Shown here: piece by piece, positions 8,872 through 16,828 of the stretch
Position numbering within the stretch: position 1 is the first letter of the stretch
How the letters are laid out: the number at the start of each line of letters is the position of its first letter
Virus record (IMG/VR): IMGVR_UViG_3300042330_001005
Coordinates: 1 to 35,654 of that record
Source: a virus
Strand: one strand, 5' to 3'
DNA: 35,654 nucleotides
Notes under the pieces: model-generated
Databases searched by the model: none
What the model was told of the DNA's origin: nothing
What the model saw: only the letters and a program-made list of their open reading frames with translations
Translations under genes and position numbers: made by a program

Positions 8872-10152
8872 ATGATTTCAAAAACATTTTGCGTTTACCC
8901 TTGGATACATTTAACAGCCAATACATCTGGTTTCCCAAGTTATTGTTGTGTGGCAAAAAAAGGCGGTAGATTAAAACATGAAGGTAATAGTTTAGATTTA
9001 AGCAAAGATGAAATTGATTTAGCTTGGAATAGTTCCGATTTAATTGATATCCGCAATTCTATGATAAAAGGCGAAAAAATATCTGGTTGTGATATTTGTT
9101 ATCGTCAAGAAGAAATAGGAAAATATTCTTATCGTGAACGACACAATAATGAATGGATCGATAAATTAGGAGTTGAAGAAATTGAACGCCGGGTTAATGA
9201 TAGTATTGAAAATGATGGCTTTGTTTTTGATACTCCTGTGTATTTGGATTTAAGATTAGGTAATACTTGTAATTTAAAATGTCGCATGTGTAATCCACAT
9301 AATAGTTCTGCAATTGCTTCAGAATGGTTACAATTAGATCAACAACTTGATTATACAAATTGGCAAAAACAATTTAATCAAACCAATACTAAAAATTATC
9401 GTTGGTATGAAAGTGATGTATTTTGGAACTCTTTGAAAAATATATCAACTGATATAAAGAAAATTTATATGACTGGCGGTGAACCAACTTTAATTAAACA
9501 AAATACCAAATATTTGCAAGAATTAATTGATAATGGCAAAAGTAAAAATATTGAATTATTTTTTAATATAAATGGAACTAATTTACCAGATGAATTTTTA
9601 TCTTTATTAGAACATTTTCAATTTACTAATATTAATTTAAGTATTGATGGTTATGATAAATTGAATTATTATATTCGCTATCCAAGTGATTTTTCAATAA
9701 TTGAAAAAAATGTATTAAAATTAAAAAACTTAAACTTATCAAATTTAGGAATTGGATTTAGTCCAGTCGTTCAAATTTATAATATTTTAGACATATTTCC
9801 ATTAATTGAATGGATTGATAGTTTACAAATATCAGATGTATTAGTTGATTTTTTATTATGTGATAATCCAAGCTATTTGTGTATTGATCATTTACCTAAA
9901 GAAATTTGCGATTTAGCTATTGATAAATTACAAAAAATAAAATCTTTAAAAATTTATAATAACAATAATTTAAGATCAGAATTTTTGCGTAATTCTGTTG
10001 AAAGTTTAATTGTAAAATTACAAAATTGTGTGGAAGATGAAAAACAATTAAAATTTTTTGCTGAATATACTAAAATTTTAGACCAACAACGCAATTGTAA
10101 TTTTGAAGAATATTGTTCTGAATTATATCAAAAATTACAAAAATATTTTTAG
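8872..10152 (+). CDS. radical SAM protein with N-terminal SPASM/twitch-like cysteines
   Basis: 426 residues. The radical SAM motif CNLKCRMC has Cys at 133, 137 and 140, and TGGEPT follows at about 201-206. Ahead of the core are Cys7, Cys25/26, Cys73 and Cys76 in FCVYPWIHLTANTSG ... YCC ... CDICYRQEEIG. This looks like an auxiliary iron-sulfur (SPASM/twitch) domain placed at the N-terminus, where the usual order is C-terminal. The radical SAM family uses AdoMet and a 4Fe-4S cluster for difficult modifications. The substrate is unknown. It is the last gene of the 4428-10152 operon. Its paralogue at 13953 has the same layout. Confidence 0.8.
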   Translation: MISKTFCVYPWIHLTANTSGFPSYCCVAKKGGRLKHEGNSLDLSKDEIDLAWNSSDLIDIRNSMIKGEKISGCDICYRQEEIGKYSYRERHNNEWIDKLGVEEIERRVNDSIENDGFVFDTPVYLDLRLGNTCNLKCRMCNPHNSSAIASEWLQLDQQLDYTNWQKQFNQTNTKNYRWYESDVFWNSLKNISTDIKKIYMTGGEPTLIKQNTKYLQELIDNGKSKNIELFFNINGTNLPDEFLSLLEHFQFTNINLSIDGYDKLNYYIRYPSDFSIIEKNVLKLKNLNLSNLGIGFSPVVQIYNILDIFPLIEWIDSLQISDVLVDFLLCDNPSYLCIDHLPKEICDLAIDKLQKIKSLKIYNNNNLRSEFLRNSVESLIVKLQNCVEDEKQLKFFAEYTKILDQQRNCNFEEYCSELYQKLQKYF

Positions 10153-10180
10153 TTGACAAAAATATAATTTATGATAATCT
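10153..10180 (+). promoter_or_regulatory. sigma70-like promoter
   Basis: TTGACA (10153-10158), 16 bases, TAATCT (10175-10180). It starts right after the stop codon of the radical SAM gene and precedes a leader with AAGGAG for the gene at 10207. It also argues that the ATG at 10171, inside the promoter, is not the real start. Confidence 0.6.
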
Positions 10181-10206
10181 TTTATATGAATATAAAGGAG
10201 ATTAAC

Positions 10207-10791
10207 ATGCAAAATAAATTGCAATTTACTAAACAAGAATTTAATCAATTTATTAATCGACCTGATCAATTTGATGATTTTTTTGAAATCGTTTTTGACG
10301 ATATTCCTTATAATCTTCCTGATTATGTACGCGTAAAAGGTGAAACTCATCGTGACTATGTTGAAGATGATGGCCGTGAATATCGAGTTCTTATTTTTAA
10401 AGACAAAGAAAATAATGAATATGAATTAAATTATACTTGGAACCCTGATTGGGATAATGATTATTTTAATATTCCTGATTTTGTTGAAATTGTTGAAACG
10501 TCTATTATGTTTCCACATAAACCTGTTGTAAAAGTTGAACCTGAATTAACTCATGAACAAAAACTTGATAAGGAACTTTGGAGTCGTTATATTGATATTG
10601 AAAATAGTTGTCGTATTGTTATTCCAAAAGAAAAATTAAAAATTCCAAAATCAATTATAGATGATATTAAATTATTTTTGAAAACGGAAAAATTTAATAT
10701 GTATCAATTACGAGGAAAAATTATTCCTGTTTGTATTGAATATAAATTAGAACAAACATCATTTTGGAATTGGCTACAATCTAAAAAATAA
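10207..10791 (+). CDS. hypothetical acidic protein, 194 aa
   Basis: The start is chosen at 10207 because AAGGAG lies 6-7 bases upstream and the in-frame ATG at 10171 falls inside the promoter. The product is acidic, with FDDIPYNLPDYVRVKGE and a Trp-rich NYTWNPDWDNDYF in the first half and a basic, helical C-terminal half. It is probably an early or middle gene, being monocistronic between its own promoter and terminator. No known domain is recognised. Confidence 0.6.
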   Translation: MQNKLQFTKQEFNQFINRPDQFDDFFEIVFDDIPYNLPDYVRVKGETHRDYVEDDGREYRVLIFKDKENNEYELNYTWNPDWDNDYFNIPDFVEIVETSIMFPHKPVVKVEPELTHEQKLDKELWSRYIDIENSCRIVIPKEKLKIPKSIIDDIKLFLKTEKFNMYQLRGKIIPVCIEYKLEQTSFWNWLQSKK

Positions 10792-10825
10792 TAGGGGAAA
10801 GAAAAATATTTTTCTTTCCCCTATT
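10790..10825 (+). terminator. long palindromic terminator
   Basis: An 18-bp perfect inverted repeat with core AGGGGAAAGAAAAAT and its complement ending TTTTTCTTTCCCCT starts within the stop codon of the preceding gene. It would fold as a strong hairpin. Its right end overlaps the TTGACA of the next promoter. Confidence 0.65.
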
Positions 10826-10851
10826 GACATATAGATATTATATGATATTTT
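10824..10851 (+). promoter_or_regulatory. sigma70-like promoter overlapping the terminator
   Basis: TTGACA (10824-10829), 16 bases, TATTTT (10846-10851). The expected transcription start is about 7 bases further, at the ATG at 10858, with no Shine-Dalgarno sequence, so the transcript may be leaderless. Confidence 0.5.
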
Positions 10852-10857
10852 CATAGT

Positions 10858-11415
10858 ATGAAAAACTTAACATTAAAAAACACATATATAACATCAGATC
10901 ATCATTTTTCTCATAAAAATATTCTGAAATACACTAATAGAGAATTTTCTTTGGTAGAAGAAATGAATGAACATATGATCAACGAATGGAATTCAGTAGT
11001 AACAGACAATGATACTGTTTTCTATTTGGGGGATTTTTGTTTTGAACGAAACCCAACAAAAATTAATGAAATTCTTTATCGTTTAAAAGGTGACATTGTT
11101 TTTATTAAAGGCAATCATGATAGTGAAGAATTATGCAGAAATAAAAGATTTTCTTATGTTGCTGATTACTATGAATTGGCTGTAGAAGGTTATCGTTTTG
11201 TTATGATGCATTATCCATTATTAGAATGGAATGGTGGTCACAAAGGAAATATTATGCTTCACGGGCATTGTCATGGTAATTTAGGAAAAATTACTAATAG
11301 AAGAGTCGATGTTGGTGTTGATAGTTTGGGTTATAAACCAAAAAACTTATCTCAAATCATTCAATATATTAAAGATAAAAACGTTTGGGAGATTTTACCA
11401 AAACATCATGATTAA
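10858..11415 (+). CDS. calcineurin-like metallophosphoesterase
   Basis: 185 residues holding the full set of metallophosphoesterase motifs: D14-x-H16 (SDHH), G58-D59 (GDF), GNHD at 85-88, H118 (MMHYP) and GHCHG at 136-140. These bind two metal ions in phosphodiesterases and phosphatases. Size and motif spacing match small phage and bacterial members of the family. The substrate is unknown; cyclic nucleotides, other nucleotides or a phosphoprotein are all possible. The promoter is right upstream and there is no ribosome binding site. The next gene, a member of the HRLTGPA family, follows at once. Confidence 0.85.
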   Translation: MKNLTLKNTYITSDHHFSHKNILKYTNREFSLVEEMNEHMINEWNSVVTDNDTVFYLGDFCFERNPTKINEILYRLKGDIVFIKGNHDSEELCRNKRFSYVADYYELAVEGYRFVMMHYPLLEWNGGHKGNIMLHGHCHGNLGKITNRRVDVGVDSLGYKPKNLSQIIQYIKDKNVWEILPKHHD

Positions 11416-11438
11416 TAATTATAACAATGGATTTAAAA

Positions 11439-11747
11439 ATGTTTGTTTTTTATGTTGATGGTAAAAAATTTACAACCGATAACTACAATAAAATTCTTTG
11501 GGATGATTTCTCTTCACCAGATGAAAATACCCCTGCTTTTGAAAATATATTAAAGGGCCTAAAAGTTTGGTGTTTAAAAGGATTTATTCATCACCGATTA
11601 ACTGGTCCATCAGAAATATTAGGTGATGGTACTTACTGGTTTTGGTTAGATAATAAATTTTATGGTAAAAATTGTCACGATTGGCTAAAAGAACACCCAA
11701 ATCAAACAAATGCCTTTCAAATTGAAATGCTTTTAAAATATACATAA
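11439..11747 (+). CDS. HRLTGPA-family paralogue, type B tail
   Basis: First copy of the dispersed family. From 11439 it reads MFVFYVDGKKFTTDNYNK, then DFSSPDENTPAF, WCLKGFIHHRLTGPSEI and WFWLDNKFYG, and ends with the type B tail NQTNAFQIEMLLKYT. The start at 11439 has GGAT upstream and fits the family's usual opening; the ATG at 11427 is possible but has no ribosome binding site. The HRLxGPA....NG...W.LN unit recalls HREDGPA-type repeats known in many phage and bacterial proteins; here only one unit is present. The function is unknown. The stop overlaps a TAAATA start signal of the next gene. Confidence 0.75.
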   Translation: MFVFYVDGKKFTTDNYNKILWDDFSSPDENTPAFENILKGLKVWCLKGFIHHRLTGPSEILGDGTYWFWLDNKFYGKNCHDWLKEHPNQTNAFQIEMLLKYT

Positions 11748-11754
11748 ATATTTT

Positions 11755-12204
11755 ATGCTAGAACCTTTATATTGCTCATATCCAATTTTAACCGATTTTC
11801 ATATTTTTGCTGATTTAGCTAATAAAATTAAAGAACAAATTGAAATAGATATTCAAAATGAATTTCATATAACTTTAATTTATAGCCAAAATCCGGTTGA
11901 TAAAAATCAAATTTACAATTTCTTAATGAATAAATTTATAAGTTGGGGAAATCCAATTGTAACTTTAAACAAATTAGAATTGTTTGGTGATTATTTGGTA
12001 ATTTTAGTTGATAGTAAAAGATTACATGATGAATTTGATGAATTAAAAAACAAATTCGATTGTAGTTGGGATTTTGATAGTTATCAACCTCATATTTCTT
12101 TAGGTAAAATTAATCCTGAAGATTATTCTAAAATAAAATTAATTTTACCTGATGTAAAAATACAAACTGATTTATTTAAACTAGACGAATTAATAGGAGA
12201 TTAA
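11755..12204 (+). CDS. 2H phosphoesterase-like protein (RNA ligase/cyclic phosphodiesterase fold)
   Basis: 149 residues with two HxT/HxS motifs: His38 in FHITLI and His113 in PHISLG. These are the twin catalytic motifs of the 2H phosphoesterase superfamily, which opens 2',3'-cyclic phosphates or acts on RNA ends and nucleotide messengers. The size fits the small phage members. It could pair with the RNA ligase at 32108 in RNA repair or cut cyclic signalling nucleotides of host defence; neither is shown. The start has no Shine-Dalgarno but carries TAAATATTTTATGCTA across the ATG. Confidence 0.75.
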   Translation: MLEPLYCSYPILTDFHIFADLANKIKEQIEIDIQNEFHITLIYSQNPVDKNQIYNFLMNKFISWGNPIVTLNKLELFGDYLVILVDSKRLHDEFDELKNKFDCSWDFDSYQPHISLGKINPEDYSKIKLILPDVKIQTDLFKLDELIGD

Positions 12205-12205
12205 T

Positions 12206-12826
12206 ATGTACTTTAAACAATTTCTAACAATAGAAGAATTAGAATATAATGGTAGATTATATTCTAAAATTACTATGTCAAAAGAAAATTATAAGAATTT
12301 ACTTAATGATATAAAAAAATATAATAATGAATTATATAACATAATTTCAACATATAATTTACCAATAAAATTAAAAATTTATGCTAATCCTAATAAAATT
12401 AATGAAAATATAGAAAATTTAAAACATGAATTTGAATTAAATTCACATGATGATAAACAAATGTTAATGCTTTATGATATTGAAAATATATTCATAATAG
12501 TTGATAATTATATAATATTTGATAGTTATCAATCATTTTACAAAAATTATTCAGTTAATAAACCACTTAAATATGGTTCTAATTTTCATTATTATCCTGA
12601 TTTTGTAGCAGTAACATGGCAACATCATGGTGGCGCAACCACTCTATATGCTAATAATTGGATACAACGCGGCTGTAATAAATATACTTTTTATGGTTAT
12701 AATGAACATAGTAATAAAAAAAATTCGTTCTCAACATTTTTAGATCAACAATATATTTGTGAAAAAAAGCACATAATTGAAACTAATATTAAAAATATAG
12801 ATTCTATAATACAAAAAGATGATTAA
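12206..12826 (+). CDS. tandem MYFKQF-family protein, member 1
   Basis: 206 residues, first of three adjacent paralogues. It opens MYFKQFLTIEELEYNGRLYSKI with a helical segment NLLNDIKKYNNELYN next. A distinctive HHGGATTLYANNW lies in the middle. It has a good GGAG ribosome binding site. Its C-terminus (DSIIQKDD) lacks the LLQN ending of its two siblings. No catalytic motif is obvious. The function is unknown. Confidence 0.55.
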   Translation: MYFKQFLTIEELEYNGRLYSKITMSKENYKNLLNDIKKYNNELYNIISTYNLPIKLKIYANPNKINENIENLKHEFELNSHDDKQMLMLYDIENIFIIVDNYIIFDSYQSFYKNYSVNKPLKYGSNFHYYPDFVAVTWQHHGGATTLYANNWIQRGCNKYTFYGYNEHSNKKNSFSTFLDQQYICEKKHIIETNIKNIDSIIQKDD

Positions 12827-13413
12827 TGTTTTTTAAAAAATATTTAAATATTGAACCTTATAAACAATTCAATCAAGATTATTATAACATTTCTATTTCT
12901 CAACAAAATAGAAATGATTTTTACAATGATGTTAAAAATTACGAAAATTTTGATTTAATATTTAATAATGATAATTTTCATTTACAAATAGAAATTAATA
13001 ACGGCAAATATACTATTAATGGATGGGTAGATAATAGATTATTTTTAAATAATCCTCATTATAATGAAAATACATCGGCTACAGTTAAAAATATAGAACA
13101 AGTTTCATTAAAAATATATTGTGATTCTACAATCAATATAGAAAATTTTTCAGATTTAAAAATTAATCAACCAACAATAATTAATGATATTAGTTTTGAA
13201 AATAATGATTGGGTTATGTTTAAAGGCAAAAGATTTAATCTTTATTCTGATCTTTGGTATGAACTTGATAATAAAACTTATTTTTGTTGTTTTGTAGAAG
13301 GTCAAAAACGTTATGATAGTTTAGGATATAATGCAGAAACGTTAGCCATTTCTAATTATAAATTTTCTAAATTAACGGAAACTGATAAAATAATTTACTT
13401 GTTACAAAATTAA
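12826..13413 (+). CDS. tandem MYFKQF-family protein, member 2
   Basis: 195 residues. It opens MFFKKYLNIEPYKQFNQDYYNISIS, matching the N-termini on either side, with FYNDVKNYENF afterwards. The start overlaps the previous stop by one base and has no clear ribosome binding site, so coupled translation is likely. The tail LTETDKIIYLLQN closely matches that of type A HRLTGPA proteins (FTETDKIIWYLQN). The function is unknown. Confidence 0.6.
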   Translation: MFFKKYLNIEPYKQFNQDYYNISISQQNRNDFYNDVKNYENFDLIFNNDNFHLQIEINNGKYTINGWVDNRLFLNNPHYNENTSATVKNIEQVSLKIYCDSTINIENFSDLKINQPTIINDISFENNDWVMFKGKRFNLYSDLWYELDNKTYFCCFVEGQKRYDSLGYNAETLAISNYKFSKLTETDKIIYLLQN

Positions 13414-13423
13414 GGAATGAGAT

Positions 13424-13945
13424 ATGTATTTTAAACAATTTATTACTGTAGAACCATTTCAACATTTAAATAAAACTTTTTATAAAGTTTATATTAGTGA
13501 TAAAAATATTAAAGATTTTTATGATGATTTAGATAATTATCCTGAAATAAAAGAATTTTTTATTAAAACAAATATTAGTTTATTTTTTAATGTTGGTCAG
13601 CTTTTATATATTAATCCTCATCATAGTGAATATAATATTGTTGTAGTCAATACAATGATAATGATCGATAATATACAACTTTTAATTGATGTTCGATGTG
13701 AAATTTCCGATTATTCTGAAATTCAAAAAACACCAATATATTTAGAAAATACATTATTACATGTAAAACAATTTAATCCAAATACATTTGAAACTAGACA
13801 ATTTTATTCATATGATTGGATTTCTGTTAAAAATAAAACTATTTATTTTAGTACCGATAATAACATTTATATTGATGATAGTACACATTTTATAACTAAA
13901 CCTTTAAATGGTACGGAAGAAATATTATACTTATTACAAAATTAA
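13424..13945 (+). CDS. tandem MYFKQF-family protein, member 3
   Basis: 173 residues. It opens MYFKQFITVEPFQHLNKTFYKVYIS with FYDDLDNYPEI, clearly related to members 1 and 2. It is beta-rich and acidic. AAGGAA precedes the start. The tail GTEEILYLLQN is a shorter version of the TETDK..xxLQN ending. The next gene, a radical SAM enzyme, begins 8 bases after its stop. Unknown function. Confidence 0.6.
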   Translation: MYFKQFITVEPFQHLNKTFYKVYISDKNIKDFYDDLDNYPEIKEFFIKTNISLFFNVGQLLYINPHHSEYNIVVVNTMIMIDNIQLLIDVRCEISDYSEIQKTPIYLENTLLHVKQFNPNTFETRQFYSYDWISVKNKTIYFSTDNNIYIDDSTHFITKPLNGTEEILYLLQN

Positions 13946-13952
13946 ATACAGT

Positions 13953-15200
13953 ATGCAAAATAATTCAAAAACTTTCTGCATCCTTCCTTGGATACACGCA
14001 GCAACCCTTACTGATGGTACAACACAACTTTGTTGTTTAAGTGAACCTTCACCACATAATCTTAATACAACTTCCTTAGATGATTATTGGAATTCTGATT
14101 ATTTAAAAAATGTCAGATTGAAAAAATTAAAAGGCGAAAAAGTTCAAGAATGTAATAGATGTTATCGAGAAGAAGAATTTGGATACCGCAGTCATAGAGT
14201 TGTAGAAAACAAATTGTGGGAAGAACGTTTAAAAGAAAATTTTCAAGAAAGAATTGATTCGACAAATTCAGATGGTGGTATTCCTGATTGTCCAATAACA
14301 ATAGATTTAAGACTTTCAAATACCTGTAATTTACAATGCATTATGTGTCAACCAAGAGAATCTTCAAGATGGTTAAAATTAGCTGAACATTTAGCTGAAA
14401 CTTTAGATGATGAAGAATTAAAAGCAGAATGGAAATACAAAAGAAATATCCAAGTTGATTTATTCGATTGGTATAAAAAAGAAGAATTTTGGGAAACAAT
14501 GCGATTTATGATTCCTGATATTCAAGAAATTATTTTAGGTGGTGGTGAACCATTATTAATCGATCACCATGTTTCTTTCTTGGAAGAATGTGTTAGAGAA
14601 GACGCAGCAAAAAATATTTATATTCGTTATCATACAAATGCAACTGTATTCAATAAAAAATTAACTAATATTTGGAAAGAATTTAAAACCGTTGAACTTT
14701 GTGTTAGTTTAGATGGTATTGAAGAATTAGCGGAATATGTAAGATTTCCTAGTAAATGGAATCAAATAGAAAATAATATAAAACAATTCGATCAATTACC
14801 AGATAATGTTATTTTAAAATTTAACTACTCTGTTCATGCGTTAAATATTCATGGAATTATTGATTTTATTGATTGGGTTGAAAACCAAAACTTCAATAAA
14901 AGAAATCAAATTTCAAATAAATTTCAAATTTTTGCTCACCCAAGTTGCGTTAATCATCCAGAATATTTGCATGTTAGCAACTTACCAGAAACTTTAAAAA
15001 AAGAAATTACTGAAAAATTTCAAAATAAAATAAAAAATTATCCAGATAATTATTTTGAAAAATATGATTCTATTTTTAGTATAATGAATTCACAACCAGC
15101 AAAGCATTTTGAAAAATTAAAAAAATACATTAATGCATTAGATCAACTGAGAAATACCAAAATTGAAAATGTATTCAAAGAATTAAAGGATTATCTATGA
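13953..15200 (+). CDS. radical SAM protein with N-terminal SPASM/twitch-like cysteines
   Basis: 415 residues, paralogous to the gene at 8872. I take the start at 13953 (MQNNSKTFCILPWIHAAT) because the longer start at 13908 overlaps the previous gene. The core motif is CNLQCIMC with Cys at 125, 129 and 132; GGGEP is at about 196-200. Cys9, 27, 28, 67 and 70 form an N-terminal auxiliary-cluster-like set, as in the paralogue. Substrate unknown. It overlaps the next radical SAM gene by 4 bases, so the two are co-translated and may act in sequence. Confidence 0.8.
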   Translation: MQNNSKTFCILPWIHAATLTDGTTQLCCLSEPSPHNLNTTSLDDYWNSDYLKNVRLKKLKGEKVQECNRCYREEEFGYRSHRVVENKLWEERLKENFQERIDSTNSDGGIPDCPITIDLRLSNTCNLQCIMCQPRESSRWLKLAEHLAETLDDEELKAEWKYKRNIQVDLFDWYKKEEFWETMRFMIPDIQEIILGGGEPLLIDHHVSFLEECVREDAAKNIYIRYHTNATVFNKKLTNIWKEFKTVELCVSLDGIEELAEYVRFPSKWNQIENNIKQFDQLPDNVILKFNYSVHALNIHGIIDFIDWVENQNFNKRNQISNKFQIFAHPSCVNHPEYLHVSNLPETLKKEITEKFQNKIKNYPDNYFEKYDSIFSIMNSQPAKHFEKLKKYINALDQLRNTKIENVFKELKDYL

Positions 15201-16201
15201 CTTTATTTGTAGATGTAAATGGCGATTATGAAGATATTCATGGAGATAAAATTCATAGTCAACAATTAAATAAATTAAAAAATTGGTATTGTACTGCTGG
15301 ATTACGTCATCTTTATATTGATTTTGATGGTAATGTTTGGCGCGGCACTTGTGAACAAGATGGTGCATTAGGAAACGTATTTCGACCTGGAATGATCTTC
15401 GATGATCAAAAAGAAAAATGGGGAACTTGGGCTGTTTGTAAAAAAGAAATTTGTGCATGTGGCGCTGATTTTAATTGTCCAAAAGTTAAATCAATAGCAT
15501 TTTTACCTGAAATTCAAGTTACAAGTTATTGGGATGATTTATCTATAAATTTCCCAGAATTAAAAAATAATCATAAAACAAAAAACCCACAATTGATTAT
15601 GGACAGTTTTGCAAAAGAAGCAAAAACAATTGCTTGGGATTTAGGCAGAAGATGTAATTACAATTGTAGTTATTGCCCAAGTTCAGTACATAATAATTTT
15701 GAAACTCATAAATCATTAGATAGTTTATTATTGGCTGAAAAAAATATCAATGACCATTGGCGTTATGATGAACGAATAAAATGGACATTTACTGGTGGTG
15801 AACCAACAACAAATAAAGATTTAATACCATTTTTACAATTTTTATATAATAAAGGCGATGCTTTACACGTTCAAACAAATGGATCAAGAACCGTTGATTA
15901 TTATAAAAAACTATTTGAAATTTCTTCAATAGGAATTTCTGTTCATATGGAATTTGCTGATTCAAATCATATTTTAAAATTAACCGAAGAATTATCTAAA
16001 ATAGAAAATAATGAAGTTTTAGAAATAAGAATTATGCTTAAACAAGGGATGTTAAAAGATGTAAAAAAACTTTATGATAATTTAAAAATCTATAAAAATC
16101 ACAGAATAAATGTAAATGTTGATTTACTTCATAATATGGAAGATAAAACGATAACACCGTATGAGGAAAAGGAACTAGAATGGTTAAAAAATCTCAGTTA
16201 A
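15197..16201 (+). CDS. radical SAM protein, third member with N-terminal cysteine cluster
   Basis: 334 residues. The radical SAM motif CNYNCSYC has Cys at 153, 157 and 160, followed by TGGEPT at about 199-204. An N-terminal set of Cys32, 52, 81, 86, 88 and 94 includes HLYIDFDGNVWRGTC and CKKEICACGADFNCPK, the spacing expected for an auxiliary cluster of SPASM type placed ahead of the core. It is less like the other two, with a shorter C-terminal part. It overlaps the previous gene (ATGA) and a small ORF at its 3' end. Substrate unknown. Confidence 0.8.
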   Translation: MTLFVDVNGDYEDIHGDKIHSQQLNKLKNWYCTAGLRHLYIDFDGNVWRGTCEQDGALGNVFRPGMIFDDQKEKWGTWAVCKKEICACGADFNCPKVKSIAFLPEIQVTSYWDDLSINFPELKNNHKTKNPQLIMDSFAKEAKTIAWDLGRRCNYNCSYCPSSVHNNFETHKSLDSLLLAEKNINDHWRYDERIKWTFTGGEPTTNKDLIPFLQFLYNKGDALHVQTNGSRTVDYYKKLFEISSIGISVHMEFADSNHILKLTEELSKIENNEVLEIRIMLKQGMLKDVKKLYDNLKIYKNHRINVNVDLLHNMEDKTITPYEEKELEWLKNLS

Positions 16202-16311
16202 AAAAACAAACAGAAAATATTTTAAAACAACATCCAGAATTTTTAAATAATCCTATAGTAAAAGAAATAGGAAAATACTTAAATGAAAATAAATTTCTAC
16301 CTAACAAATAA
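16180..16311 (+). CDS. small basic ORF, 43 aa, overlapping the radical SAM gene
   Basis: An ATG at 16180, with AGGAA upstream, opens a 44-codon frame beginning MVKKSQLKKQTENILKQH and ending NKFLPNK. It overlaps the end of the radical SAM gene and the start of the next gene. It is Lys-rich and helical and has no signal peptide. Because it is a short gene joined to radical SAM genes, a peptide substrate is conceivable, but there is no leader motif or conserved Cys to support it. Moderate confidence that it is translated. Confidence 0.45.
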   Translation: MVKKSQLKKQTENILKQHPEFLNNPIVKEIGKYLNENKFLPNK

Positions 16312-16828
16312 TTTTTTATCTACACAAAAATTATTCAATACAGATTTAATGGATTATTTTTCTAATTGGGAATTAAATGAAAATAATCAAGATGATTTTA
16401 GAAAAATTTATAATTTTGAAAATAATTGTTTAAAATTAATCACAGAAATAAACAAAGAAAAATTCCCTAAAACGATTAATAAAGAAAAATATCATCGTAA
16501 AATTACAAATTGGAAAACGTGGGCACTTGAAAATAGTGGTCAACAAAATCAACATTCACTTATTGTTCCTATCGATTTCGATCATGATTTATTAAAATTA
16601 CATAATACAATAATTGTTAAATCAACACCAATAAAAGAATTTATTGAATTTGTTCTTTATAAGAATTTTAATTTTAATTTTAAACAACTTACAATCGATT
16701 ATCAAGATTTTATTGAATTTAATAATAAAAAACAAAACAATTATCCAATTCAAACAATTAATGCAGAAGATTATTCACAATTTATCAATAATTATTCTGA
16801 AGTAGAAAGTTGGTTTGAAAATGTATGA
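16283..16828 (+). CDS. hypothetical protein, 181 aa
   Basis: It starts at ATG 16283 with AGGAAA nearby. The product begins MKINFYLTNNFLSTQKLF and contains NSGQQNQHSLIVPIDFDHDLL in the middle. It is Asn-, Lys- and Ile-rich, with no motif I recognise. It overlaps the glycosyltransferase that follows by 8 bases, so it may be part of the same pathway. Confidence 0.45.
   Translation: MKINFYLTNNFLSTQKLFNTDLMDYFSNWELNENNQDDFRKIYNFENNCLKLITEINKEKFPKTINKEKYHRKITNWKTWALENSGQQNQHSLIVPIDFDHDLLKLHNTIIVKSTPIKEFIEFVLYKNFNFNFKQLTIDYQDFIEFNNKKQNNYPIQTINAEDYSQFINNYSEVESWFENV

Noticed and set aside
10171-10206. Longer start for the gene at 10207
   Set aside because: The ATG lies within the promoter; AAGGAG precedes 10207.
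13908-13952. Longer start for the second radical SAM gene
   Set aside because: It would overlap the previous gene and adds residues absent from its paralogue.
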